DNA of 64,000 bases, from NCBI GenBank assembly GCA_015296065.1, contig DVDU01000199.1:80318-144317 (forward strand), in the 5' to 3' direction. The notes below the pieces were generated by a model that did no database searches, was not told where the DNA came from, and saw only the letters and a program-made list of their open reading frames with translations. A program made the translations under genes and the position numbers. Origin of the DNA: Oscillatoriaceae cyanobacterium M33_DOE_052 (GTDB taxonomy: Bacteria > Cyanobacteriota > Cyanobacteriia > Cyanobacteriales > Laspinemataceae). Below, piece by piece: positions 36,154 to 44,831 of this stretch (position 1 is its first letter; the number at the start of each line of letters is the position of its first letter).

Positions 36154-36739
36154 CGAGGCTCTCCTCTGTGCTTATATTGGATCTTTCAAACAGCTCCACC
36201 CGAAGTGTTACTCGAAAGCAACGGTAAGGTAGAGGAACTTCTCCTCTTGGGTGGGGGACGAGGTTGATGAAACCCTAGGGTGAGTTTCCTAACTTTACAT
36301 AGTTTAATTTAAACTCCGTTCAAGCGGAAGTCAACCTCGATTTCCACTTCCACCCGGCGCCGGAGTTGCCCGAGCCAGAGCTTCAGGGGAGTTCATCTGC
36401 TGCATTATAGGGCTTGCTCTGGTAACAACTGAGATTTCCTTAACAATACTTTAAATTACTTCATCCCTCTTGTTACATTTGCTGTTAGTTTCCTACTCTC
36501 TGTCAAAAGTCAAGGGGTATTCAGGTTAATGTTAAATAACTTTACAATTGACCGGGATGTTGAGACAGTTCGCCTAGAGGCTTACAATGCCAGAGCAGGC
36601 ATTGAGGCTCCCGGCTTTGACCAACGCCCCAAACCCCAGCAGAGCAAGGGTTTTGACGAGGCGATCGCCTCCCCTGCCGGGGCAAGATTACTGTTTTATT
36701 GATTTTCGTTATCGTTTTACTTTGCTTATTTCAATAGAT
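36154..36739. promoter_or_regulatory. Divergent control region of psaA and the lipoprotein gene
   Basis: About 585 bases without a supported gene. A sequence close to the HLR1 pattern bound by RpaB, (G/T)TTACA separated by four bases from a second copy, lies at 36531-36546 (GTTAAATAACTTTACA, one mismatch). A clear promoter for the rightward gene is TTGAGA (36560-36565), 17 bp, TACAAT (36583-36588). Because the -10 overlaps an ATG at 36587, that ATG cannot be the start of the downstream protein. The leftward psaA promoter is not obvious. Confidence 0.5.
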
Positions 36740-38125
36740 ATGAGGATGATGTTGCACATTAATTGGTTGAGAACTGCTGCCAGAGCCCTCTTGGCTTGGA
36801 CCCTCGGGCTAGGATTAATGTTAGGGGCGGTAGGGTGTGGCGATCGTCTGGAGGTAGCACCCAGCACCCCCCAAACCCCCCCCACCCCCGCCCCCGCCAA
36901 AATATCTGAAGTTTCCCCCCCCGCAACGATCCAAAACTTGCGGTCCGCCTTAGACAATTACCAGCCGCAAGTATCAATATTGAGTCCTCAACCGGGAGCC
37001 GTCCTCCAAGACACCACCGTAACCGTCCGGCTTCAAGTTCTCGACCTCCCCTTATTCCAAGACCCAGATTTAGGTCTCGGTCCCCATTTAGAAGTCATTT
37101 TAGACAACCAGCCCCCCACCAGCATTTACAGCCTTGACCAGCCGCTGGTTTTCCAAAACCTGGAACCGGGAACCCACACCCTCAGAGCCTTTGCTACCCG
37201 TCCTTGGCATGAAAGTTTTAAAAATGAAGGCGCTTACGCCCAAACCACCTTCCATATATTTACCAAAACCCAAGATAACAACCCGGACCTAACACAACCC
37301 CTCCTCACTTACAATCACCCTACGGGCACTTATGGGGCAGAACCAATTATGTTGGACTTCTACCTCACCAACGCCCCCCTACACCTGGTGGCGCGAGAAA
37401 ACCCAGAGGATGAGATTTTAGATTGGCGTATTGGCGTCACCGTCAACGGTGAAAGCTTTTTCCTCGATCGCTGGGAACCCATCTACCTCAAAGGCTTCCA
37501 ACCCGGTCTCAACTGGGTACAGCTCCAATTTTTCGACCAAGAAGGCAACTCCATCAAAAATGCCTTTAACAACACGGTCCGACTAATTAATTACCAACCC
37601 AAAGCACAAGATACCCTCTCCAAACTGGTGCGCGGCCAAATCTCCGCCACTGTTGCCCGTGGTATTGTCCAGCCCAACTATAAAGCACCCGTCCCCGTTC
37701 CGACTCCGACCCCAACCCCAGAGCCTCCTATAGAAGAAGCACCAATAGAAGAAGCCGCCCCAGAGCCTCCCATAGAAGAAGCACCAATAGAAGAAGCCGC
37801 CCCAGAGCCTCCTATAGAAGAAGCCGCCCCAGAGCCTCCTATAGAAGAAGCCGCCCCAGAGCCTCCTATAGAAGAAGCCGCCCCAGAGGCGGTAGTAGAA
37901 GAAGCCGCCCCAGAGGCGGTAGTAGAAGAAGCCGCCCCAGAGGCGGTAGTAGAAGAAGCGGCTACCAAAGCGGCGACACCAGGGGAGGTAAAGACACCAA
38001 AACCAGAAACCCAAAAGTCAGAAACATCAAAAATGGCGAGATTTTTATCTCGGTTCCGCCGTCAGTCAGAACAGACTACCACCGCCGCTCCTACCGAAGC
38101 AGTAGCCCCAGAAACCAGTCCATAA
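36740..38125 (+). CDS. Lipoprotein with Pro/Glu-rich repeat tail
   Basis: A 461-aa protein from the ATG at 36740 (MRMMLHINWLRTAARALLAW); 36746 and 36749 are alternative starts. The signal segment ends in GLMLGAVGC, a good lipobox. The middle (about residues 60-320) is a beta-rich domain of two repeats resembling Ig-like/bacterial surface domains (SILSPQPGAVLQDTTVTVRL; LEPGTHTLRAFATRPWHESF). The C-terminal third has repeated EPPIEEA/APEAVVEEA units encoded by 24-27-base tandem repeats (about 37720-37960). The basic end (KMARFLSRFRRQ) is unusual for a lipoprotein. Function is unknown. Opposite-strand frames over the tail are mirrors of the repeat. Confidence 0.75.
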   Translation: MRMMLHINWLRTAARALLAWTLGLGLMLGAVGCGDRLEVAPSTPQTPPTPAPAKISEVSPPATIQNLRSALDNYQPQVSILSPQPGAVLQDTTVTVRLQVLDLPLFQDPDLGLGPHLEVILDNQPPTSIYSLDQPLVFQNLEPGTHTLRAFATRPWHESFKNEGAYAQTTFHIFTKTQDNNPDLTQPLLTYNHPTGTYGAEPIMLDFYLTNAPLHLVARENPEDEILDWRIGVTVNGESFFLDRWEPIYLKGFQPGLNWVQLQFFDQEGNSIKNAFNNTVRLINYQPKAQDTLSKLVRGQISATVARGIVQPNYKAPVPVPTPTPTPEPPIEEAPIEEAAPEPPIEEAPIEEAAPEPPIEEAAPEPPIEEAAPEPPIEEAAPEAVVEEAAPEAVVEEAAPEAVVEEAATKAATPGEVKTPKPETQKSETSKMARFLSRFRRQSEQTTTAAPTEAVAPETSP

Positions 38126-38180
38126 GGTTCGGAGGCAAATGCAATAGCCTTTGAGCCCGATATTCTCAAACCGCTTCTCG

Positions 38181-38210
38181 GCTCCCCCTTCCTTAATAGG
38201 GGGAGCTTTT
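38181..38210 (+). terminator. Rho-independent terminator after the lipoprotein gene
   Basis: GCTCCCCCT (38181-38189) pairs with AGGGGGAGC (38198-38206), followed by TTTT. Confidence 0.88.
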
Positions 38211-38436
38211 GTATTTGGGAAATTGTTTCCGCATCGGACAGAGGTGCAGTGGTTTCGGGCCACAGGGGCACAGATGGGGGAGATGGGGTCCGATGATTTT
38301 TTATGACTAATTGCCAATAGTCAATTGAGTATTTTTAATCAAAGCCCCTGCCCCATCACTTATCCTTTGGGTATAAGACTAAAAAGCCCTCTGCCCAGTC
38401 AAAAACAAAAACAATGTGGGTCGGGATTGGCTTGGC

Positions 38437-38523
38437 ATAGCAACAAAGAATAATGTTAGGACAGCATTCTGGCAGCACCAGACAACTAAATAACGGAGAA
38501 CTTGTCCTAACTATTAGGACAAG
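38437..38523. repeat. TAGCAAC/TTAGGACA repeat and 10-bp hairpin upstream of the encapsulin
   Basis: CATAGCAAC is followed after 10 bases by GTTAGGACAG (38455-38464); a perfect hairpin CTTGTCCTAA-cta-TTAGGACAAG lies at 38501-38523. The same blocks, with the same 10-base spacing, form one arm of the MITE-like element at 44451-44543. This is either a decayed MITE or a shared regulatory motif at both ends of the sulfur locus. Confidence 0.6.
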
Positions 38524-38695
38524 GTTAATAAAAAGAATCAATCATTTTCTTAACTATTTGTTCATAATAAATTAGCACAATCGTTATACTATGGGTATGT
38601 AACCAAGTTGACGGACTGAGCTAAGCAACACCACATCTTCGCTCAGTTCTTACCAGATGTTTTGTCTGGAGTATTGCAATAATTGCGGAGTTAAT

Positions 38696-40144
38696 ATGGT
38701 GACACCAATCGCAACAAATCCGATTCGGAAACAACAAAGTCTTGATGCTAACGTGGCTCGCAACCTGTCTGTAACGACGAATACAGTACCACAAATGACG
38801 GGGATTGCACCCCGTTGGTTGTTGCACTTCCTCCCTTGGGTGCAAGTGCAATCGGGGACCTACCGCGTCAACCGCACCAAAGTTGTTATCAAAGAAAGTC
38901 CAAAAGTTCGGGTTAATAACAGCAACGGATATTCTAATGTTGCCCCAGAAGACCTGCTGACAATCCCTATCCTATCAGATATAGCTATTTCTGAGGCAGC
39001 AGCGCTGGCAAAGAACTTCCAAACCGAGTCTTTTGGGATGGGAGAAACTATCGTCACGGAAGGACAAAAAGATGACAAATTCTATATTGTCGCCCAAGGG
39101 AAATTAGAAGTGCTAGTGCGGGGCGAACAAGGCTATCCCTTGCGCCTTGCGGTTCTGGGTGCAGGAGACTACTTCGGTGAAGTAGATCTCTATAAAGATA
39201 TGCCCAGCGATGCTACTGTTCGCACCCTCACCCCCAGCCGGTTGCTGACGCTTTCTAAAGCCTGCTTCGACCAAGTGGTAAGTCAATCGCCACAAGTGCT
39301 GGATAACTTGCGGCGGGCGGTGGAAAATCGGATGCGGTTAAAAACTCTCCTGAACCTTTACGGGGAAGAAAAAGTAGCCCTCGCGGCTGACTACCAGGGG
39401 GAAACTGAGTTACCAGCGTCGTTTGTGGACTACGAAAGCGAACCTCAAGAGTACGAACTGAGCATCGTCCAAACGATTTTGCGCGTTCACACCCGCGTCA
39501 CCGACATTTACAACGAGCCGATCGACCAGTTGCGCGAACAAATTCGCCTGACTGTGGAAGGGATGAAAGAGCAGCAAGAGTGGGAAATCATCAATAACTC
39601 AGCTTTTGGCTTGCTCAACGCCGCTGCGCCTTCGATGCGGGTTCAGCCGCGTTACGGTGCGCCGACGCCGGACGATCTTGATGAAATGTTGGCTCGCGTG
39701 TGGAAAAAACCGGCTTTCTTCCTGGCTCACCCCCGGGCAATTGCGGCTTTCGGACGGGAATGCACCCGCCGGGGCGTTCCACCTGCGACCATTAACCTAT
39801 TCGGCTCTCCTTTCGTGACCTGGCGCGGCGTGCCGATCGTACCTTGCGACAAATTGGAAGTGCAAAACCGCACCGGCAACCCCTACGGTCCAGGCAAAAC
39901 TAACATCCTGCTCGTGCGTGCTGGCGAAAAAGAACAAGGGGTGGTGGGCTTGCATCAAATGGGTATTCCCGGCGAACAAATGCCTGGTCTCTCCGTGCGG
40001 TTTATGGGCATCAACTCCCAGGCATTGGCTTCTTACTTGATGACGGTGTATTTCTCTTGCGCTGTCTTAACCGATGATGCTCTGGCGGTACTGGAAAACG
40101 TAGAGGTGGGATACTACCATGACTATCAATATCCCAACGCATAA
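38696..40144 (+). CDS. Encapsulin shell protein with inserted cNMP-binding-like domain (Family 2B type)
   Basis: A 482-aa shell protein that should assemble into an HK97-fold protein nanocompartment. The ATG at 38696 has GCGGAG five bases upstream. The N-terminal arm (about 1-85) and the region from about residue 235 on (SIVQTILRVHTRVTDIYNEP, PAFFLAHPRAIAAFGRECTR, LFGSPFVTWRGVPIVPCDKL, YFSCAVLTDDALAVLENVEV) match the SrpI-like Family 2 encapsulins. Between them, about residues 85-225, lies a cyclic-nucleotide-binding fold (IVTEGQKDDKFYIVAQGKLEV, AGDYFGEVDLYKD). In its phosphate cassette the usual Arg is replaced (PSDATV instead of RxAxV), so nucleotide binding is doubtful. The desulfurase gene downstream overlaps its end by 26 bases, fitting shell and cargo. 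In related systems the cargo desulfurase is packaged and sulfur is stored. Confidence 0.93.
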   Translation: MVTPIATNPIRKQQSLDANVARNLSVTTNTVPQMTGIAPRWLLHFLPWVQVQSGTYRVNRTKVVIKESPKVRVNNSNGYSNVAPEDLLTIPILSDIAISEAAALAKNFQTESFGMGETIVTEGQKDDKFYIVAQGKLEVLVRGEQGYPLRLAVLGAGDYFGEVDLYKDMPSDATVRTLTPSRLLTLSKACFDQVVSQSPQVLDNLRRAVENRMRLKTLLNLYGEEKVALAADYQGETELPASFVDYESEPQEYELSIVQTILRVHTRVTDIYNEPIDQLREQIRLTVEGMKEQQEWEIINNSAFGLLNAAAPSMRVQPRYGAPTPDDLDEMLARVWKKPAFFLAHPRAIAAFGRECTRRGVPPATINLFGSPFVTWRGVPIVPCDKLEVQNRTGNPYGPGKTNILLVRAGEKEQGVVGLHQMGIPGEQMPGLSVRFMGINSQALASYLMTVYFSCAVLTDDALAVLENVEVGYYHDYQYPNA

Positions 40145-42053
40145 CGGTAAAAACGGACATCACCCGCCTCAAGACCTGCAGTTACCTCCCACTGGCGACA
40201 GTGCGATCTTTGACCCGATGTCTATAGAGTCGATCGCGAATCAGCTTTATACTGCTTTGCCGAATGAGAGCCCTGAGCCGGTATCTGGGCTGGTAACGGA
40301 ACCGACAGAACCAAATGCTGCGCAGACCTATCGGTTGGTGCCGCCACACCAGAGCAAGGGTTCTGGCATGAGTGGGGTGGCATTAGTCGGCAACTCCGCA
40401 CCGGCATCAGCCATCAGCGAGGAAGCATTAACCGAAATTGCCAAACAGTTGCGAGCCCAGATGCTGCCCCTGAACCTGGAAACTAACCTATTTCAGGCAT
40501 TCGCACAGCTCCAACCCGCTGCACCTTCAACGGAAACGGCTGCTGCCATACCTTCGACTTCTGCCCCTAGGGATACTTTGAATGTGGAAGCCTTGAAAGA
40601 GGTGGCAGAACATTTCTACGCCCAGATTCCTCCGTTTTCCCCCAGCGGAACTTCGGGCAATTCGATTCCCACCCCTCCAAGGCCAACCTCTATTTTACCG
40701 CTCAGCGAGCCAGATTTGCTTCCAGCTTTCGCGGATGCGGGAGCGCAAGCCAGTCATTCTCCGGTTCGGGAGACACCTGAGCCATCGTTCTATTTCCTGT
40801 CTCCAGGGGCAGTGAAACATTTGGGGTTGGAGTCAGGATCCCCATTTGATGTCAGTGCCATCCGCAAAGACTTTCCGATTTTGCACCAGAAAGTCAATGG
40901 CAAACCGCTGATTTGGCTGGATAATGCGGCCACTACTCAAAAGCCGCAAAGTGTTATCGATGCTTTGTCCCTGTTCTACCAGCGAGACAACTCCAACATT
41001 CACCGAGCTGCTCATACTCTGGCAGCGCGGGCTACGGATGCTTATGAAGGAGCGAGGGAGAAGGTACAGCGGTTTATCGGTGCGGGTTCGGCGTCGGAAA
41101 TTATCTTCGCACGGGGAACCACAGAAGCGATTAACCTGGTGGCGCAAACCTGGGGTCGCAAGTATATTCAGCCCGGAGATGAAATTGTTCTCTCGACGCT
41201 GGAACACCACGCCAATATCGTTCCGTGGCAGATGCTGGCGCAAGAGACGGGGGCAATTTTAAAGGTTATTCCTGTGAGCGATCGCGGCGAAATTCTCCTC
41301 GAAGAATACACCCGACTCTTGGGACCGCGCACTCGCATCGTTGGGATCACGCAGGTTTCCAACGCCCTCGGAACGATCGTGCCAGTGCGGGAAATGACGG
41401 AAATAGCCCACAGGCATGGCGCGGTCGTCCTGGTTGACGGCGCTCAGGCTGTTTCTCACATGCCGGTTAACGTTCAGGAAATCGGCTGCGATTTTTACAC
41501 CTTTTCCGGTCACAAACTCTTTGCGCCTACGGGAATTGGTGTCCTGTACGCCAAACGGGAAATCCTGGAGGATATGCCTCCTTGGCAGGGTGGCGGCAGC
41601 ATGATTCGTCATGTGACGTTCGAGAGAACCATTTACAGCGACCCACCGGCAAAATTTGAAGCGGGAACGCCTAATATTGCTGATGCGGTGGGACTGGGTG
41701 CGGCGATCGACTATATCACCCGCCTGGGGATGAGCAATATCGAACGGTACGAGCATCAACTCACCGAGTATGCAATGCAACGCTTAGCAACGATTCCGGG
41801 GTTGCGTCTCATTGGTACAGCCCCCCATAAAGTCAGTGTGTTGTCATTTATTCTCGATGACATCCCTGTGGAACAAGTTGGGCAACGCTTAGCCCGAGAA
41901 GGGATTGCAGTGCGAGCCGGTCATCACTGCGCTCAACCGACGATGCAGCGATATGGTCTTACGGGTACGGTTCGGCCTTCGCTAGCTTTTTACAACACTT
42001 GTCAGGAAATTGACAAGTTAGTAGAAGTCCTGGAAACAATTCGCTTCCGTTAG
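40119..42053 (+). CDS. Encapsulin-cargo cysteine desulfurase with disordered N-terminal loading region
   Basis: A 644-aa protein. Residues from about 243 form a complete SufS-type PLP cysteine desulfurase, which takes sulfur from cysteine and leaves alanine. The PLP lysine is Lys466 (TFSGHKLFAP), the persulfide Cys is Cys604 (AGHHCAQPTM), and WLDNAATTQKP and TLEHHANIVPW are typical. The first 240 residues are Pro/Ser/Thr/Ala-rich and probably disordered, the hallmark of Family 2 encapsulin cargo. They contain three similar amphipathic motifs at about 34-48, 99-117 and 154-172 (SIESIANQLYTALP, SEEALTEIAKQLRAQMLP, NVEALKEVAEHFYAQIPP), candidates for shell-binding sites. The gene overlaps the encapsulin by 26 bases with GAGGTGG upstream of its ATG. 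SufS partners SufE/SufBCD are not nearby, so the sulfur is probably stored, not built into clusters (inference). Confidence 0.93.
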   Translation: MTINIPTHNGKNGHHPPQDLQLPPTGDSAIFDPMSIESIANQLYTALPNESPEPVSGLVTEPTEPNAAQTYRLVPPHQSKGSGMSGVALVGNSAPASAISEEALTEIAKQLRAQMLPLNLETNLFQAFAQLQPAAPSTETAAAIPSTSAPRDTLNVEALKEVAEHFYAQIPPFSPSGTSGNSIPTPPRPTSILPLSEPDLLPAFADAGAQASHSPVRETPEPSFYFLSPGAVKHLGLESGSPFDVSAIRKDFPILHQKVNGKPLIWLDNAATTQKPQSVIDALSLFYQRDNSNIHRAAHTLAARATDAYEGAREKVQRFIGAGSASEIIFARGTTEAINLVAQTWGRKYIQPGDEIVLSTLEHHANIVPWQMLAQETGAILKVIPVSDRGEILLEEYTRLLGPRTRIVGITQVSNALGTIVPVREMTEIAHRHGAVVLVDGAQAVSHMPVNVQEIGCDFYTFSGHKLFAPTGIGVLYAKREILEDMPPWQGGGSMIRHVTFERTIYSDPPAKFEAGTPNIADAVGLGAAIDYITRLGMSNIERYEHQLTEYAMQRLATIPGLRLIGTAPHKVSVLSFILDDIPVEQVGQRLAREGIAVRAGHHCAQPTMQRYGLTGTVRPSLAFYNTCQEIDKLVEVLETIRFR

Positions 42054-42132
42054 CTGGAATTGCAGCAACTCACAAGCTGGCAAATTATTGGGGAAAATTT
42101 GGCTCACAGACCTTCGCTGTCTGGATGCCCTA

Positions 42133-42209
42133 ACAGCACGGTGCCCAACAGGTTAATTTACATCTGTCCGTGCTGTTTCCCTGTCCCCCAAAAAGGTGAT
42201 TTTTGGGGG
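42133..42209 (+). terminator. Two hairpins after the desulfurase gene
   Basis: ACAGCACGG (42133-42141) with CCGTGCTGT (42168-42176), then CCCCCAAAAA (42185-42194) with TTTTTGGGGG (42200-42209) around a 5-base loop. The second is terminator-like, though the following tract is short. They may separate shell and cargo transcripts from the downstream sulfur genes. Confidence 0.55.
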
Positions 42210-42248
42210 TTATTCAATCATCCATTTATCTAAAGATTTCCTGGTATT

Positions 42249-42416
42249 ATGAACCAACCCATATCACATCTTGTAGAAACACGTCATCTGGCCTATATCC
42301 ACCATCATTTGAACAATGATTTGGCAGAAAAATCCACCAAATCTAATTACCGGTTATTTTCTGGGTCGGTGCGAGTTTACTATAATCCTGCCTGGAATAA
42401 GAAATATATTGCTTAA
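42249..42416 (+). CDS. Possible 55-aa protein inside the sulfur locus
   Basis: An ATG-to-TAA frame of 55 codons, MNQPISHLVETRHLAYIHHH at its start and RVYYNPAWNKKYIA at its end. It is His-rich in the first third and aromatic at the end. The ribosome site is weak. It fills part of the 429-bp gap between the desulfurase and cysE on the same strand. I recognise no family; it may be chance or a small partner of the compartment. Confidence 0.35.
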   Translation: MNQPISHLVETRHLAYIHHHLNNDLAEKSTKSNYRLFSGSVRVYYNPAWNKKYIA

Positions 42417-42482
42417 TCTTGGCACAACCAGAAATTAGGTAATTTAGCATCATTATTATGTCCAAAAAATGGAGGTAACTAA

Positions 42483-43334
42483 ATGAGGCCAAGCCAAAAT
42501 GCTCAGGCAAAAAATGCTGAAAGAGCAAACATCGATAATGTAGCTCATTATGAGCATTATTTCGCATTAAAACAGGAGCATTCGGTTGCGGGGAATAATT
42601 TTTGGCAATTTTTCACCGATGATGTTCAGACAATTTATCAGCGCGATCCGGCAGCTCGAAACTGGCTGGAGGTGCTGGTCTGCTATCCGTGGTTACACGC
42701 TTTGTGGTGTCATCGTGTCGCTCATTTGTTACACAGTTTAGGCATTCCTTTTGTGCCGCGTTTCCTGTCTTTCTTAAATCGCTTAGTCACGGGAATTGAG
42801 ATTCACCCAGGGGCAAAAATTGGCAAAGGGGTGTTTATTGACCACGGTATGGGAGTGGTGATAGGCGAGACAGCAGTTGTGGGGGACTATGCCCTGATTT
42901 ATCAGGGGGCGACTTTAGGGGGAACGGGAAAGGAAAAAGGCAAGCGACATCCGACCCTAGGAAATCATGTGGTTGTAGGTGCTGGGGCCAAGGTATTGGG
43001 TAATATTCAGATTGGCGATAACGTTCGCATCGGTGCGGGGTCGGTGGTACTGCGGGATGTGCCAAGTAACAGTACGGTGGTAGGGGTTCCGGGGCGGGTT
43101 ACTCGTCTCAATGGGCAGAGGGCTAATGCTCTGGAGCATAACAAGATACCGGATGTGGAAGCGGAGGTAATTAGCCTTTTGTTTGAAAGGGTCAAGGAAC
43201 TTGAGAAACAGATTTTCCACTTACAAGCTGAATTCAATTTGTCAACCGTTGCGGTAAATCAGGAAAAAATGGAGCAGGATAAGATATCTTCTGATGGTGT
43301 GATTCAAGACTTTCTCGATGGGGCTGGAATTTAG
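42483..43334 (+). CDS. cysE: Serine O-acetyltransferase
   Basis: A 283-aa enzyme that makes O-acetylserine from serine and acetyl-CoA for cysteine synthesis. The N-terminal helical region (residues about 1-110: RDPAARNWLEVLVCYPWLHA) leads into a left-handed beta-helix of hexapeptide repeats (IHPGAKIGKGVFIDHGMGVV, IGETAVVGDYALIYQGATLG) with the catalytic Asp/His pair in FIDHG and the loop GGTGKEKGKRHPT. GGAGG precedes the ATG. The C-terminus has an extension after the beta-helix (VISLLFERVKELEKQIFHLQ coiled coil, ending IQDFLDGAGI). In Synechococcus elongatus a serine acetyltransferase (SrpH) sits with the encapsulin SrpI and desulfurase SrpJ, and the arrangement here is parallel. Confidence 0.95.
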   Translation: MRPSQNAQAKNAERANIDNVAHYEHYFALKQEHSVAGNNFWQFFTDDVQTIYQRDPAARNWLEVLVCYPWLHALWCHRVAHLLHSLGIPFVPRFLSFLNRLVTGIEIHPGAKIGKGVFIDHGMGVVIGETAVVGDYALIYQGATLGGTGKEKGKRHPTLGNHVVVGAGAKVLGNIQIGDNVRIGAGSVVLRDVPSNSTVVGVPGRVTRLNGQRANALEHNKIPDVEAEVISLLFERVKELEKQIFHLQAEFNLSTVAVNQEKMEQDKISSDGVIQDFLDGAGI

Positions 43335-43343
43335 GAATTATCC

Positions 43344-43802
43344 ATGATGCAAATCACAGAGTTTAACTGGGTGAGCGGATTGCTCGGCGGTTTGCTCATC
43401 GGTACGAGTGCTACTGTTTTGCTGGCATTTAATGGTCATATCGCTGGGATTAGTGGAATACTTAACAGCGCTCTAAGTTCGGGGTTTAGTGAAGTTTGGC
43501 GCTGGCTGTTTCTGGCGGGACTGCTGGCTGGAGGCGGACTTTATGAATCTGTCGTCGGGCCACTCCCGGCGACACCGGTATCGACGATAGCGCTCCGCGC
43601 TGGCTACGCCTACGCTCCTTGGGCGATGCTCGTCGGCGGCTTTCTGGTGGGCTTTGGCACACGTATGGGCAATGGCTGCACTAGCGGACATGGGGTATGT
43701 GGACTGGGCCGACTGTCCCTTCGCTCCCTGGTGGCAGTGGTGACTTTTTTGGCCACGGCGATCGTCACGGTGTTTGTCACCCGCCACATCCTTTTCTGGT
43801 GA
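43344..43802 (+). CDS. YeeE/YedE-type sulfur transport protein, first half
   Basis: A 152-aa membrane protein with about four helices. The signature GFGTRMGNGCTSGHGVCG near residues 102-119 holds conserved cysteines of the YeeE/YedE (TsuA) family, which moves thiosulfate or other reduced sulfur across the membrane through Cys contacts. It is a half-length form whose partner is the next gene. It begins nine bases after the cysE stop, so both are probably cotranscribed. The transported sulfur species is not known. Confidence 0.9.
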   Translation: MMQITEFNWVSGLLGGLLIGTSATVLLAFNGHIAGISGILNSALSSGFSEVWRWLFLAGLLAGGGLYESVVGPLPATPVSTIALRAGYAYAPWAMLVGGFLVGFGTRMGNGCTSGHGVCGLGRLSLRSLVAVVTFLATAIVTVFVTRHILFW

Positions 43803-43890
43803 ACCAAATTAAATCAACACACCAGTGGCTTTGGGAAACAGGGAGAAAGACGGGAGTTATCAAGTCTCAACAATATTTGGGGGGGAGAAA

Positions 43891-44382
43891 ATGAAACAAA
43901 ATCTCGTAGCTTTGATTTCCGGTGTCTTGTTTGGGCTCGGTTTAGGGCTGTCCCAAATGATTGACCGAGAGCGGGTTCTCGGTTTCTTGGATGTCACCGG
44001 GGTTTGGGACCCTACCCTGCTGTTTGTGTTGGGCGGGGCTGTGAGTGTGACGGTGATTGCCTTCCGTTTTGTGTTGCGCCTCCCCCACCCCTTTTATGGG
44101 GAAAATTTCTCCCTGCCAACTCAGAAAAACATCGACAGACGGCTAATTTTTGGGGCGGTCATTTTCGGTGTCGGTTGGGGAATTGCTGGATATTGCCCCG
44201 GACCGAGCCTCACAGCCCTGGTGTTGGGCATCTGGAATCCTGTGTTGTTTGTGATGGCGATGATTGCTGGTTCCCTGACTTACAAATGGGTATCAACTCG
44301 GTTGGAGTGGGGGGAATTCGCCCGCTCGAACGTCTCCAAGGATTTACCATTCGATGTTCCTCCTGGAAATTCTCGTTCTTAG
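43891..44382 (+). CDS. YeeE/YedE-type sulfur transport protein, second half (DUF6691-like)
   Basis: A 163-aa membrane protein from the ATG at 43891 (MKQNLVALISGVLFGLGLGL), with GGGGGGAG directly upstream as ribosome site; the open frame before it is not part of the protein. Three or four helices are present, and GVGWGIAGYCPGPSLTAL near residue 97 carries the conserved Cys of this half. Two-gene half-transporters of this kind are common beside sulfide- and persulfide-handling enzymes. Here a persulfide dioxygenase fusion lies downstream and cysE and the desulfurase upstream. Confidence 0.9.
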   Translation: MKQNLVALISGVLFGLGLGLSQMIDRERVLGFLDVTGVWDPTLLFVLGGAVSVTVIAFRFVLRLPHPFYGENFSLPTQKNIDRRLIFGAVIFGVGWGIAGYCPGPSLTALVLGIWNPVLFVMAMIAGSLTYKWVSTRLEWGEFARSNVSKDLPFDVPPGNSRS

Positions 44383-44450
44383 TCTGTGGCAGCAGCACCC
44401 CATCAATATTTGAGCTGATGTTCAGATGGGTTTTGATAATTTTTACTACT

Positions 44451-44543
44451 TATAGCAACGGACCGGTTAGGACAGGCGGCCTCGCCTGCTGTGCGGAAGA
44501 GGAATTCTCCCAAAATGTCCTAACTACTGGTTCGGTTGCTATA
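44451..44543. mobile_element. MITE-like element, TATAGCAAC ends
   Basis: A 93-bp element with terminal inverted repeats TATAGCAAC ... GTTGCTATA and inner inverted blocks GTTAGGACA (44466-44474) and TGTCCTAAC (44516-44524). TA at both ends fits IS630/Tc1-type target sites. It has no coding capacity. Similar blocks lie upstream of the encapsulin at 38437-38523. Confidence 0.65.
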
Positions 44544-44831
44544 GCTCTAGATGACAATGATGCCGTCACCCCTTGATAAATCTGGATATCAGGTTAATCT
44601 AACTGGCTATATTTCAAATTTTTTAGATAGGTTTTAATGTTTAAATTGCTCGTTTTCATTGGCAAAAATTATCTGAACTGGATAAGTTCCTCAAAATTCA
44701 TCTAGTCAATCAAAAAAATAATTAAAATTCCCAAATTAATTAAATATAATTGTTGCTTTTTGCTGAAAGGAGAAGTATGGTGGGATTAAAACGTAGAACG
44801 TCAAATCAGAATCACGGGATATAGCAAGCAG
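44544..44831 (+). other. AT-rich leader before the FAD-persulfide dioxygenase gene
   Basis: With the MITE this completes a 449-bp gap. The sequence is AT-rich; GAAAGGAGAAG near 44765 resembles a ribosome site but is 60 bases before the chosen ATG at 44832 and leads no long frame. The promoter is not obvious. Confidence 0.35.

Noticed and set aside
36587..36739. Upstream start of the lipoprotein at 36587
   Set aside because: The ATG overlaps a -10 box and the signal peptide with lipobox begins near residue 52.
37583..38014. Minus-strand frames rich in GGFFY or SGAASS repeats
   Set aside because: They mirror the Pro/Glu tandem repeat of the lipoprotein on the plus strand.
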